Shown: positions 1-10,379 of the stretch, in pieces
Layout: the number at the start of each line of letters is the position of its first letter
Position numbering within the stretch: the first letter of the stretch is position 1
Assembly: GCA_023213395.1 (NCBI GenBank)
Contig: CM041465.1
Location: 21,886,001 to 21,950,000, forward strand
Direction of reading: 5' to 3'
From: Cycas panzhihuaensis
Taxonomy: Eukaryota > Cycadophyta
DNA length: 64,000 bases
Notes under the pieces: generated by a model
What the model saw: the letters and a program-made list of their open reading frames with translations, nothing else
Databases searched by the model: none
Told to the model about the DNA's origin: nothing
Position numbers and translations under genes: made by a program

Positions 1-950
1 TGAATTTGAGAAAGTCATAAATGGCAAATTCCTAAAGACATTTTACATGTGAGCCTTTCTAGTTCTGAGTAGAATAGTCACATTTTTCTTCACTCTAAAA
101 TGAGCCTAAACTACCACTCTAGCCACACTATTATTCCTACTAGTCAAAGGTATAATAATTGTTTAGAGTGGCTCCCTATCCTCTTGACTTCATGGTTTGT
201 GTTGTATGATTTTACCCTCCTTTCCAAAGGAGTCTCCTCTTCTTTTCCTAGTTAGAGGAGCAAACCTTATTTACTTCAGTGTGTGAGGTCACCTCCTAAC
301 TTAGGCTCTTCTTTAGTTTGGGTATCTATACCCCCTTGCTATTTCTTCCTTGGTGTATCCACCCTGTTCCTCCTGAGGAATGTATGTGGCACCCTCACCT
401 AGTCTAATACGTAACCATCTATTATACATGGTGATCGTGTGTGCCTAATATGAGCATGGGGTTATATAAAAAGGAAGCATGTGGGTATGGCCTATATGTA
501 ATATAATCAAAATTATAATGTAACAATTAAATAAAACTATCCAAGTGCATTATTTCTTGTGCACCCATACACCCATATCCATGTATACCCATGTCCATTT
601 CTATCTATGGTCATAAACAAAACAAATTACATCATAAATAAAATAACAATGTCATAGACATCATAAACAACATCATCATATGTTAAAATAGGATACCAAT
701 ACATCCCCTGTTATATATATATATAAAATTATATGGCACATCATGATCAATATGGTATATCATCTCGACAACGGGCCTAAGGAAGCCAAAATCCTTATAA
801 GGAGGAGTATAATTATATATCCATGTGTTATAAAGAAACTCCCTGGAGGCTCTAAGCTTCCCTATTAAGATCCATAATATAAAAATCTCCTGGGTGCTCT
901 ACTTATATGGGGTGTCATCTCCTCACTTACTTACTCTCTTGCTAGGAAAC
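1..950. other. Post-integrase spacer of element A, no gene seen
   Basis: This AT-rich sequence has no convincing coding potential. It aligns by eye with D 34900-34000 (reverse complement) and partly with C 54215-54803. It separates the end of sense pol from the 3' end of the convergent antisense gene, so any terminators of both would lie here. Runs of CCATATCC-like repeats occur near 565-600. Confidence 0.6.
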
Positions 951-1511
951 CATATCCCTCCTAGGCTCCTCTTGCATCTCTGCAATATTCTGGCCTCAAT
1001 GTCCTTATCTCGTACCCTCTACTAAGTGGTGGTCATCGTGTGTGTCTTACTACATGATGATCAAGTAGCCATTTAGTTGACTAGGTGGATATGTCTCTCT
1101 TGTGGGTGGTCCCTCTCAGTCAGAGCTTAGTCTTGCTCCCTCTCTACTCTGCAGAGCCTCTCCTCCAGTATATTAACTTATACCTAGCTCTTAGCATCAC
1201 CTCTTACTCCTCATGGCTGAGACTCCAGCCCTCACACCTTTCCATGTAGTGAGACCCTCTTTGCTAGTAACTAATTCCTCTCTGCTTATAGGCCATCTAG
1301 AGTGTGTTACATATGGCTCTCCTTACTTGGTGCTCATAGGTCTCAATAGCCCATAAATCCCATGCTTATATTAGAGGCGTGAATGTCATTATGTGTGGCC
1401 CTGCTAATCAAGGATCCTCACTCTCCATGATGGGAGGCTATCCCTTCTCATACGTCCACGAGAATAACTCATGGACTACTACCTCCATCAACCTCACCAT
1501 CTCTTCACCAC

Positions 1512-1640
1512 CTGTCAAAATATGTACACCATATATCAGTCCAAAATATACATAGAAGCATCAAAATATAAGCATAAGTATCCAAGGAAGTAGTAAATGA
1601 TTGAATGGAAGCTAAAGTTAGAATCAAGGGAGAATCTCAC
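1512..1640 (-). other. Intron of antisense gene, copy A
   Basis: On the minus strand the donor reads GGAG|GTGAGATT and the acceptor TATTTTGACAG|GTGG, giving a 129-base GT-AG intron with a T-rich end. Removing it joins exon 1 (ending PG plus the first base of a Gly codon) to exon 2 (GEEM..., then VVVHELF) without a shift. The same junction and phase occur in copies C and D. Confidence 0.75.
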
Positions 1641-2611
1641 CTCCTGGGATGACCAACTCCTCCTTTCATACTATCTCCTCATCTACTGCTCCCTTAGTTG
1701 CTGCCTCTACCTCCTTGACCCCTAGTATTACCTCCTCATCTGCCTCATGAGCTACTAGGATGTCTCCTCCCTTAACTCCCTTAGGTCTAAGTACCTCTCT
1801 CTCTATAGCTATTACTGCCTCTACTGTCACCACTATAGCCACTACTATTGTTAAGAATCTATTGGCAGCTCCCTCCCTGCCTTTATGCCTCCTCCTAGGC
1901 TTGCCTCTGCACCTCTTGCAGGCTCTGTTGTAGTACCTCCATCACCTCCATCCTCATCTCTACCATCCTCTAGCTCATCCCTGAGCTCTCCTCCCTCCTC
2001 ATCGCTCTCCCAATAAATCACTCGATATGGGTCTACTGTGTAGTCATTAAGTATGTGAAGGTATATTGAGGTGGATACCAGATAATATCTCATATACACC
2101 TGGTCCTCGATGCCCTTGAAATGTGTCTGCCATCTGTGTACTATAGGTGCTCTCGTAGATATAGGGTAGGGTCCTCCTACAGAGCTAACTCCTTTAAAAT
2201 GATCCAAGAACAAACATTATAGTAGTGTGTAGTATAAGAAGCCACCCCTCCTAAATATCTTGATCTAATCCAACTGAGCCACCACATTGGTTGCTATCAA
2301 TATAGCCTAGTTAAACCTCTCTCCCACCTTACACCTTCATATAGTATCCATCCAACCATTAGGAATCTCTATAATTTTATTTCTAGGAAATTTAGAATAG
2401 AATGTCCAGTGTGATAAGTTTCCTCCCCTGAGGAACTCTAGACAAAATCAAAGCCTACATAGAAAATCCTTTACAGTTCCATCTAATCTATTTAGTGAAA
2501 AATCTAGCTACCTCATGATGAGCAGTGTTCGTGCTAGGCAGGGTGCCCAAGGAAGTTGGTGTACCCCCTATTGGCACTTTGAGAATCCTTTAGATATCCC
2601 CTGGAGTGATG

Positions 2612-2616
2612 GTGAC
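2612..2616. repeat. Target site duplication GTGAC, left of Copia-1
   Basis: GTGAC immediately precedes the Copia-1 5' LTR and is repeated exactly after the 3' LTR at 7947-7951. With one copy removed, the antisense gene of A reads continuously and matches copy D at about 32290-32300. Confidence 0.92.
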
Positions 2617-3258
2617 TATTGGATATTGTGACAACAATATTTTGGGGTTAAAATTTTGGTGTGTTTTCGGCGTGGTTTCCCCCCCTAATCTTTCGCGGGG
2701 GGTTCCAAAGGGGCCGGGAGCCCCCCTTGGCTGGGGGGTGCAGGGGTGTAGAACACCCCCCATTAAGAGGGGGTTCAGGGAGATAGCCCCTAACCCAAAA
2801 AATTAGTCATGTAAACCTTATCAAATTGTAAAGAGAATCAGGGTCGTTCGATACAAATAGCCTAGATTCTATGACTGAGATTTATCCCTTGGATGTCCTT
2901 CTCATGTAGCCCATTTTAGGGCTTTTCTTATGATGTCATATGTAATGTAATGTACTGTGATAAGGGTGGCTATTGGTTTTTGTTCTTGAGAGCACTCTGC
3001 TTCTGAGATGTATTATTTCTCCATTCTATAGCAATAAAGCTCGATACCTTTCCTGTGTAGATGTTTCCCTAACACACTGCTAGGGTTTTACCATGTTATA
3101 TCAGGTGCATATGTGATGTTTAGCTTGTATATTGATGTTATTGCATTATCTCTGATTTTAGAACTTGCATGTTAATTCTTAGTTTTAATTCTTGTAACTA
3201 GTTGTAAAATAGTTTAGATCTTGTGGCGGTTTAAGGTTTGGGACCTGTATTCTCAACA
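2617..3258 (+). repeat. Copia-1 5' LTR
   Basis: The LTR begins TATTGG (TG decayed to TA; the 3' LTR keeps TGTTGG) and ends CTCAACA. It carries a G/C-rich block at about 2695-2785 and AATAAA at 3033-3038. The TATA box of the 3' LTR (TATAAATA) reads TACAAATA here. Confidence 0.93.
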
Positions 3259-3260
3259 GG

Positions 3261-3273
3261 TGGTATCATAGCC
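3261..3273 (+). promoter_or_regulatory. Copia-1 primer binding site
   Basis: TGGTATCATAGCC lies two bases after the 5' LTR. It matches the usual copia site TGGTATCAGAGC, complementary to the 3' end of initiator Met-tRNA, with one mismatch (G to T). Confidence 0.88.
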
Positions 3274-3328
3274 ATTTTTGTTTTGTAGCAAGTTTGTGAA
3301 GGTTTTGGTGTCAAGTTTTCTACACCAA

Positions 3329-4083
3329 ATGGCGAAACTAGCAGGTGCAAAGTTCAAGGTAGAGAAATTTAATGGCAAGAACAACTTTGAGTTGTGGAAG
3401 CTAAAAGCATATGATGTTCTTATACAGCAGGGTTTATACAAAGCCCTTGCAGGAAAATCAAAGAAACCCGTAGGGATGGATGATGATGATTGGGATGACT
3501 TAGACAAAAAGGCACTTAGCACAATACAATTATGCTTGACAGATGAAGTCTTGTTTAACATCGTAGGAGAAGAGACAGTAGCAAGATTATGGACCCAGTT
3601 GGAAGGCCTATATATGACCAAATCAGTAACGAATTGAATCTACCTAAAGAGGTAATTGTACTCGTTACGGATGAAAGAAGGTATAAAAATTGCTGACCAT
3701 TTAAATGTTTTCAATACTCTTATTTGCTAGTTGACTAGTATCAATGTTAAAATTGAGGATGAGGACAAGGCTGTTACCTTGTTATGCTCATTGCCCAAAT
3801 CCTAGGATAATATTATCACCTCAATTAGTTTTAGCACTATAGATGTTTTGGATTATGATTCTATTGTAAGTGCTTTGCTAATGGAAGAAGTGCGAAGGAA
3901 ATCTAGTTTTGAAACCTCCACACCAGAAGCCATGATAGTAAGAGGTAGAACATTTGAGAGAGGACAAAACTCCAAGGATACATCGAGATCCAAGTCAAAG
4001 AGCAAAAAGACTAAGCTCAGGTGTTGGCATTGTAATAAGACCGGTCACCTCAAGAAGGATTGTTATAAAAGGAAGGAGTTCTA
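3329..4083 (+). pseudogene. gag: Copia-1 gag with CCHC zinc knuckle
   Basis: This is the capsid/nucleocapsid part of the polyprotein. It opens with MAKLAGAKFKVEKFNGKNNF followed by a LWKLK helix, the standard copia gag N-terminus; an upstream in-frame ATG at 3278 is less likely because it precedes the conserved start. The core contains LADE-like LTDEVLFNIV, a W-TQLE-LYM segment and DHLNVFNTL. The knuckle at 4022-4063 reads CWHCNKTGHLKKDC with all four ligands present. Stops occur after TKSVTN (TGA), LKR (TAG), NTLIC (TAG) and LPKS (TAG), at places where the family has Lys/Arg, Gln, Gln and Trp. There is no frameshift. Confidence 0.9.
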
Positions 4084-5481
4084 GGAAAAGGAAAATCTTG
4101 CTAAGGAGGCGAATCAGGTGAAGTCAAATTAAGGTATAGATGATGATGTCTTCATCACTTATAATGTTTCTCATTATCACCATGACTGGTTATTAGTTTC
4201 AGGTGCTTCGCACCACATGTGTCTATATAAGAGTTGGTTTTCATCATACTGACCTCTTGATGGTGGTGATATGCTTATGAGAAATGAAGTTTCTTATAAG
4301 ACAGTGGGCATTGGTAGCATCAGAATTAAGATGTTTGATGGGGTAGTTAGAACATTAACTGAGGTTATACATATACCTAATTTGAAAAGAAATCTTATTT
4401 CCTTGGGTGAATTAGATTCGAGTGGTTTTAAGCATACAGGTCATGAAGAAGTCCTAAAGGTGTCAAAGGGCACCTTGGTTGTTATGAAAGCCTTAAAGAA
4501 AGGAAATCTTTATATTTTAGTGGGAAGTACAGATGTCATCCAAGCAGCTACAACATCAAAGACTACAGAAGATCTAGCTCAGTTACGGCATCAGAGACTT
4601 GGGCACATGAGTGATAAAGGACTTAAGGTGTTGATAAACTGTAAGTTTCTTCCTAACTTGCAGCTTTCAGATTTGGCTTTCTATAAACATTGTATTTTTG
4701 GAAAGTAGTGTAAACTCAAGTTTAAAGTAGGGAGTCACACTAGTAAAGGCATTCTAGATTACATACATTTAGATGTATGGGGACCAAATTTCAAAATATC
4801 TTATGGATGATCATTGTATTATGTCACATTTATAGATGATTACTCCAGGAAGATATAGGTCTATTTTTTAAAAAGAAAATCTGAAGTTTTCAGTATGTTT
4901 AAGCAGTTCAAGGCTTTAGTTGAGAACAGTACTGGTAAGATAATCAAATGTTTAAGAACTGATAATGGAGATGAGTTCAACTCCTTGGAGTTTGAGAACT
5001 GTTGCAGAGAAGCTGGGATCGAAAGACACAAGACCACTAGCTATACTTCGCAGCAAAATAACATTGATGAGAGCATGAATAGGACACTCTTGGAAAGAGC
5101 AAGAAGTATGCTAAGTAATGCAGGAGTGGAATAGGGCTTGTAGGCAGAAGTTGTTCAAACAACTTGCTATTTGGTAAACAGGTCACCATCACTTGCAATA
5201 GATTGCAAGATTCCTGAAGAGGTATGGACTAGACATCCATGTGATTATTCAAATTTAAAAGTTTTTGGTTGTGATGCTTATGCCTGGACTGACAAAAGTA
5301 AACGTTCAAAGTTACACCCAAAATCCAAGAGATATATCTTTGTTGGTTATGGTGATAAGGATGGTGTAAAGGGATATAGGTTGTGGGATCCTACTACCCA
5401 CAAAATCACCATTAACAGAGATGTTATATTTGATGAATCTCCCCTTGTAAAATCAGACAGTGTAGAAGCTAAAATAAAATA
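4084..5481 (+). pseudogene. pol: Copia-1 protease and integrase
   Basis: The reading frame continues unshifted from gag. The protease motif at about 4187-4216 reads WLLVSGASHHM where the family has WLLDSGASHHM, so the catalytic Asp codon (4196-4198) is now Val. Integrase follows. In the HHCC region the two His are in RHQRLGHM, the first Cys is replaced by Tyr (FYKHC) and the second is kept. The DDE core has Asp in YIHLDVWGP, Asp in LRTDNGDEF and Glu in NIDESMNRTLLE. The GKK-like C-terminal module includes LKVFGCDAY and KRYIFVGYGD. Stops replace Gln at FGK-Q and Trp in the YSRKIW-like and GLW-like motifs. Confidence 0.9.
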
Positions 5482-7255
5482 GGAGCAGCAAGATGAACAT
5501 CAACAAGTCAAGTTTGAAATGAAACCATCTATGGAATTAGAAGATCATGAAGATCTTTCTGAAGATGAATTGGCAGTAGATTCACAGGAGTATGTAGACA
5601 CTCCTCTACCAATAGTTAGAAGATCTACATGAGTTAGTCATCCACCTGACAGGTACAACCCTTCTATTTCTATTACTTTGGTTTCTCATGATGGTGAGCC
5701 CACATGTTATTAGGAAGTAGTAGATAATATCCGTGGAGAGAAGTGGATAAGGGCTATGTAGGAAGAGATAGATGCTTTAAAGAAAAATAATTCATGGGAC
5801 TTGGTAGAACTTCCACATGGTAGGAAGACTATTGGTTGTAAGTGGGTTTTCAAAAAGAAAACAGATGTTGATAGAAAGGTTGATAAATACAGGGCAAGAC
5901 TGGTGGCTAAAGGTTTTGCATAGAAAGCAAGTATTGAATTTGATGAGATCTTTTCACCAGTTGTCAAACTTATTTTAATTTGAGTGCTGTTAGCATTGGT
6001 AGCTTCTTTCAATTTCGAGTTGGAGCAGTTAGATGTAAAAATAACTTTTCTACATGGAGATTTAGATGAGGAGATCTATATGGATCAACCAGAAGATTTT
6101 GTACAAGATGGTAGGAAAAGACTTATTTGCAGGCTTAGGAAATCATTGTATGGCCTGAAGTAATCACCCAGGCAATGGTACAAGAAGTTTGATGCCTTCA
6201 TGGAAAGCCAAAATTTCAAAAGAAGTGAGTATGATCATTGTGTTTACTTTAAATTTATGGACAATGGCTTATTCATTATCTTGATATTATATGTTGATGA
6301 CATGCTGGTTGCAAGCAAGAGCATGGAAGAAATCAATAAGCTAAAGGCTTAATTAGCTAGGACTTTTGATATGAAGGATCTAGGAGCTACAAAATAAATT
6401 TTAGGCATGGAGATACACAGAGACAAGAAAAATGGTAAGTTATGGTTATCATAGCAGAAATATGTAGAGAAGGTGCTAACCAGGTTTGGTATGGCAAATG
6501 TGAAACCAGCAAGTATCCCATTGGCTTCCCACTTCAAGCTTTCTTCAAATATGAGTCCTAGCAGTGAAGAAGAAAAGGCTTATATGTCTCGTGTGCCTTA
6601 TGCCAGTGTAGTAGGAAGTTTGATGTATGCCATGGTATATACAAGACCTGATATTTCACATGCAGTTGGTGTAGTAAGCAGGTTTATGGCAAATCCAGGA
6701 AAGGAATATTAGGCTATAGTGAAATGGGTGCTTCAGTATTTGAGAGGCACAAGCGACTACTGCATCACCTTTGGAGGTACAGGAAATCAGGTTTATGGAT
6801 ATATTGATTTAGATTTTACAAGAGATTTAGACAAAAGAAGGTCTACTTCAGGTTATTGTTTTACTCTTGCAAATGGTTCAATTAGTTGGATGTCTAAATT
6901 ACAGAGCACAATTGCACTATCAACCACAGAAGCTGAATATATTGCTACAGCACATGCTTATAAAGAAGCAATCTAGTTATAGGGTCCATTGGTTAAGCTT
7001 GGAAGGAGATAGGAAAATGTAAAGGTATTTTTTGATAGTCAAAGTGCCACTTACTTAGCTAAGAATCCAGTTTATCACAGTAGAACAAAGCATATTGCTT
7101 TGAAGTACCATTTTATTAGATAGGTTGTGGAAGCAGGTAGAGTGGCACTTGAGAAGATTCACACTAATCAAAATTGTGCTAATATATTCATAAAACCAGT
7201 ACCAGTAGAGAAGTTCAAATGGTGTTTAACTTCTCTTGGCTTGCAAAAAAGATGA
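5482..7255 (+). pseudogene. pol: Copia-1 reverse transcriptase and RNase H
   Basis: RT runs from about 5730 (RGEKWIRAM-EEIDAL) through WDLVELPHGRKTIGCKWVFK, YRARLVAKGFA, FLHGDLDEEIYMDQPEDF, SLYGLK and the catalytic LYVDDML at about 6286-6306. RNase H covers about 6719-7180 with GYIDLDFTRDLDKRRSTSGY, STTEAEYIA and VFFDSQSA. The natural end is KR followed by TGA at 7253-7255. Stops at FA-, LK-, KA-, TK-, LS-, EY-, AI-, L- and RR- all stand where the family has Gln or Trp. The frame is unbroken. All key catalytic residues of RT are intact. Confidence 0.9.
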
Positions 7256-7290
7256 TGAAGGGTCCAGGAAAGGTACCGGGTAAATTGTTG

Positions 7291-7303
7291 TCAAGGTGGA
7301 GAT
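7291..7303 (+). other. Copia-1 polypurine tract
   Basis: TCAAGGTGGAGAT directly precedes the 3' LTR start TGTTGG, the usual copia plus-strand primer arrangement. Confidence 0.85.
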
Positions 7304-7946
7304 TGTTGGTTATTATGACAACAATATTTTGGGGTTAAAATTTTGGTGTGTTTTCAGCATGGTTTCCTCTCCTAATCTTTCTCAGGGGATTCCAAGGGGG
7401 GTGGGAGCCCCCCTTAGCTGGGGGGTGCAGGGGTGTGGAATGTCCCCTGCTAAGAGGGGGTTCAGGGGCGATAGCCCCTGACCTGAAAAATTAACCCTGT
7501 AAACCTTATCAAATTATAAAGAGAATCAAGGTTGTTTGATATAAATACCCTAGATTCTATGACTGAGATTTATCCCTTAGATGTCCCTCTCATGTAGCCC
7601 GTTTTAGGGCTTTTCTTATGATGTTATATATAATGTAATGTACTGTGATGAGGGCGACTACTGGTTGTTGTTCTTGAGAGCACTCTGCTACTGAGATGTA
7701 CTATTTCTCCATTCTATAGTAATAAAGCTTGATACCTTTCCTATGTGGATGTTTCCCTAGCACACTGTTAGGGTTTTACCATATTATATTGGGTGCATAT
7801 GTGATGTTTAGCTTGTATATTGATGTTATTATATTATCTCTAATTTTAGAACTTGCATGTTAATTCTTAGTTTCGTTTCTTATAACTAGTTGCAAAATAG
7901 TTTAGATCTTATGGTGGTTTAAGGTTTGGGACCTGTATTCTCAACA
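7304..7946 (+). repeat. Copia-1 3' LTR
   Basis: This 643-bp LTR begins TGTTGG and ends CTCAACA, with intact TG/CA ends. It contains a TATA box at 7540-7547 and AATAAA at 7721-7726, about 180 bp apart, which bounds the likely R region. Followed by GTGAC at 7947-7951. Confidence 0.93.
7540..7547 (+). promoter_or_regulatory. TATA box in Copia-1 3' LTR
   Basis: TATAAATA stands 236 bp into the 3' LTR. The homologous site in the 5' LTR has lost the match (TACAAATA), so the intact promoter-like motif is in the LTR that would fire outwards into element A. Confidence 0.5.
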
Positions 7947-7951
7947 GTGAC
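7947..7951. repeat. Target site duplication GTGAC, right of Copia-1
   Basis: Exact partner of 2612-2616. Confidence 0.92.
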
Positions 7952-8131
7952 ATCCTCCATCTATGGGAGATGAAAGACGTGCCTCCTCCTATCCCAATGA
8001 GACATAATATCTACTAGCAGCCTCTAGTCAGATGCATATTAAGGCATCCTAATCACCTTCAGTAGCCCATAATGTCATAGTATGCTTCTCTCCTACCATC
8101 TCATCATCTTAATAAAATTGATCATGACCAT

Positions 8132-9379
8132 CCTTATGTTCTCACAATTATCTATTGGAAGAACCACCTACAAATAGTCATAAACCACCAACCAGTCAGT
8201 CAATAACCTAACTACCATGCCACACCCCTCTCTCCAAGTGGCCTAGGTTAGCTTAAACTATGCTAGGCTATCCAAATAAGGAAATTCTTTTTTTTTTTCC
8301 CTTAGTTGGTCCTTACCCTGCATTAATATCTATGGTCCCATAGATATTAATGCACACCCTATAGAGATTTTTTTGATCTCTGCAGGCCCTACAGAAAACT
8401 TTGCAACACCGTGGCAAATTCTATGGGGCTACAGTTACCCCTCCTAAAATGTGGGGTGGCCCTAAAAAATCCAATAATTTATTTTAGTGGACATAGATTA
8501 GTCCTTTAGGACTAGGGATGCCTAATGCCTTGGTCCTCCCCTTCCCTAAGCTTCCAATGAGCTCTAGGGGGTCCCCATGGCCCTTATGGTACCCAAATTT
8601 GCAAAAACAAAGTATTAAATTTAATAGATCAAAAAATAGAGCTAAAGGTAAGATCAACTTATTGGATCTAGTCTAATCACTGCCATCTCTCTATCTCATT
8701 CCTAATGACTATCTCCTCACTAAGATCTAATGGTCAAATCTCTTATAGTGAGTCCATGAAGGGTAGCGAAACTTGGATGCTTAAATAGAAGGGTTCCAGA
8801 TCGTATGAAAGGCCTGTAAAAATGAAATCCATTTTTGCCCCCTCGCCCCTTTTATTTGTAGGGCCTTTTGAGGCACCACCTCATTGTCCTCTAAAGGGAT
8901 AGCCCTTGTGACCCTTTTTTCATCATCATCCCTCTTCCCTTTAGGGCTTGGGCCCTGTTGTGCCCCTAAAACCTCCTTTTGGCCCTTTTCTGTGTATTTA
9001 TGGTGAGTTTCTTTAGCCTACAAAAGGATTAGTTGCCTAGATTTTTAAGCCTCTGTGAGACCTACTCATGTTTATACTCCATTGGCCCGTTTTGACGTAT
9101 TAGATCCATTTTTGCTATCTGTTTGAGCCCCTAAACCTTTGGGTGAGTTGTTCCCCCTCCTCTTAGACCCTCATTGGACTTACCATAACCCCTAGGGTTA
9201 TCAAAAGAGTATGTTTTCATCATCTATTCTTTCCCCTTCCATTGAGCAAGCCCTCCGAGAGCTTGGTAGGAGATCCTTAGGGCTCTTCTTTCCTTTTGTA
9301 GCTGATATATCCCATTATTTTAAGTTATTTTAGCCTTGTTGTCACCTTTTCACCCTGAAAGGGTTGTTACTAGTTTTCT
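8132..9379. other. Divergent spacer of A between antisense gene and aRNH
   Basis: No robust ORF is seen. The block aligns with D 30840-32107 and partly with C 25261-26419. The antisense gene starts leftwards from it and the aRNH reading frame starts rightwards, so it should hold promoter elements or a splice-in leader for one or both. Conserved pieces include a CAAAGTTT-containing stretch near 8395-8405 and a palindrome at 8320-8353. I could not identify a TATA box shared by the copies. Confidence 0.5.
8320..8353. repeat. Perfect palindrome, 16-bp arms
   Basis: Arms GCATTAATATCTATGG (8320-8335) and its exact reverse complement (8338-8353) are separated by TC. The corresponding stretches of D (about 31888-31925) and C (about 26195-26235) keep parts of the arms but are degenerate. 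Confidence 0.85.
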
Positions 9380-9412
9380 TTGTGGCTTGATCTAAACTCC
9401 CTTTCATTTTCT

Positions 9413-9850
9413 ATGGTTCTATTCATTTTTGTTGATGGTGGTAGTTGTGGCAACCTTAGACATTCTATAGCCATATGGATCCTCTGTGATCCCTTTAGAA
9501 ATGATCACATGTATTCTAGAGTCTACCTGCCCAAGGCTACAAATAATGAAGCTGAGTATATAACCATTGTCAAAACCCTCATTAACATACTTCACTTCTA
9601 CCATGGCCCTATTATCCTTTATTATGACTCTCAAATTATTATATTGTAACTAACTCAGATTTACTAAGATTAAGGTCCCTCACCTCGACTACCAGGTTAT
9701 TATTGTCCTTCTTTTCCTCTGTGGATATCCAGTATATCCCTCAAGACTAGAATACTAAGGTAGATAGTCTTGTATGCTATATCTTGGAGCATCACCTCCC
9801 TTCTTTAGGTAATCCATCATCAATTTCATAGGCCAACCCTCCTTCCCTGA
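9413..9850 (+). pseudogene. Second RNase H (aRNH type) of A
   Basis: This is an RNase HI-fold domain separate from the one fused to RT. It starts at a Met shared by three copies (MVLFIFVDGGSCGN) and has NNEAEY and YYDSQ, giving the catalytic Asp, Glu and Asp. The fourth acidic site region (about 9745-9770) is damaged. TAG stops follow DSQIIIL and later positions. The DGGS-GN and NNEAEY wording is typical of the additional RNase H reported for Tat-lineage retrotransposons. The role would be removing RNA from RNA/DNA hybrids during reverse transcription; activity in this copy is unlikely. Confidence 0.8.
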
Positions 9851-10369
9851 GAGACTTACATCATTGACCAATCTCCCTGGCACCTCCAAAAGTATGCTAC
9901 TGATGAGGTTAAACTATGGTGACCACAAGTTTGTTTCTTTGCTCCATTCTCATGCCATATATAACATGATCTTGTATATATTGGCACTTCATATTTACAG
10001 GTTTCTAGTGTGTGTTTACCTTTTGACTACACTTATATCCTATATGACACTTGTATTACATGTGGAGGTGATGAGGCAACCCTCGTGTCTCCTTCATACC
10101 ATACTCCTAGGTGTTGTATGTGCAACCCCCATGCTGCTTTGTCCCTACTTTATGTGCATCTTAGGCCTACGACTCTGTACCTTAAAGATGGGGTAGGTAA
10201 GGCCTCCCTATCTTCTCCCAACTACACGTCCTTGTCCATGTGATTAGTCATGACATTTACTACTCTTCTCAGATGATGACACACCTGTATAGGTAGATGT
10301 TACTGACTTGTTTTGTGTTGACATTAGTCACCATTGTTAAACACCTCTAAGTGACAAGGTTCTACTTCT
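9851..10369 (+). other. Tail between aRNH and polypurine tract, Cys-rich remnant
   Basis: The frame at 10010-10243 contains YDTCITCGGDEA and PRCCMCNPH, a paired CxxC-like pattern. D at 30232-30005 (minus) has a matching YNTHITHMSDGG followed by a similar spacing but with His for Cys. This could be the decayed C-terminal extension of the aRNH protein, perhaps a zinc-binding module. The support is two copies and no database check. Confidence 0.35.
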
Positions 10370-10379
10370 AAGGGGGCAG
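10370..10379 (+). other. Polypurine tract of A
   Basis: AAGGGGGCAG directly precedes the LTR start TGTTTCC. The same position in C and D reads AAGGGGGTAA and AAGGGGGTAG on their coding strand. Confidence 0.8.

Larger units (their letters stand above)
2617..7946 (+). mobile_element. Copia-1, complete Ty1/copia (Tork/Tnt1-like) element
   Basis: The element is 5.33 kb with LTRs of 642 and 643 bp, a Met-tRNA type primer site, gag-PR-INT-RT-RH order, a polypurine tract and perfect 5-bp target duplications. The LTRs differ by roughly 9-10% by eye, mostly transitions, so it is an old insertion. The gag-pol wording closely resembles the Tnt1/Tork group. It sits inside the antisense gene of element A, so it is younger than A. 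It cannot be autonomous now because of about 27 in-frame stops. Confidence 0.95.
951..8131 (-). pseudogene. Antisense PMD-like/coiled-coil gene of A, split by Copia-1
   Basis: This two-exon gene lies antisense to its element. Exon 1 runs from an ATG at 8131-8129 to 1641, interrupted by Copia-1 at 7946/2617. Exon 2 runs from 1511 to roughly 951. The N-terminal part has a motif reading FHLP, then DVTITPGDI, then RIL.VPIGG, typical of the plant mobile domain (FHLP.GE.TITL.DV). Next comes RWQTHFKGIEDQVYMRYYLV, an acidic Asp/Glu/Gly linker at about 1870-2030, and a charged coiled-coil-like tail in exon 2. Several stops (mostly TAG) and small frame slips make it a pseudogene. The C-terminal end is uncertain, because the TGA seen in C and D reads TGG here. 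PMD identity rests on motif recognition only; the function is unknown, and a nuclear role would be inference. Confidence 0.7.

Noticed and set aside
3253-3621. Minus-strand open frame over Copia-1 gag
   Set aside because: Shadow of gag; the plus frame carries the recognisable family motifs.
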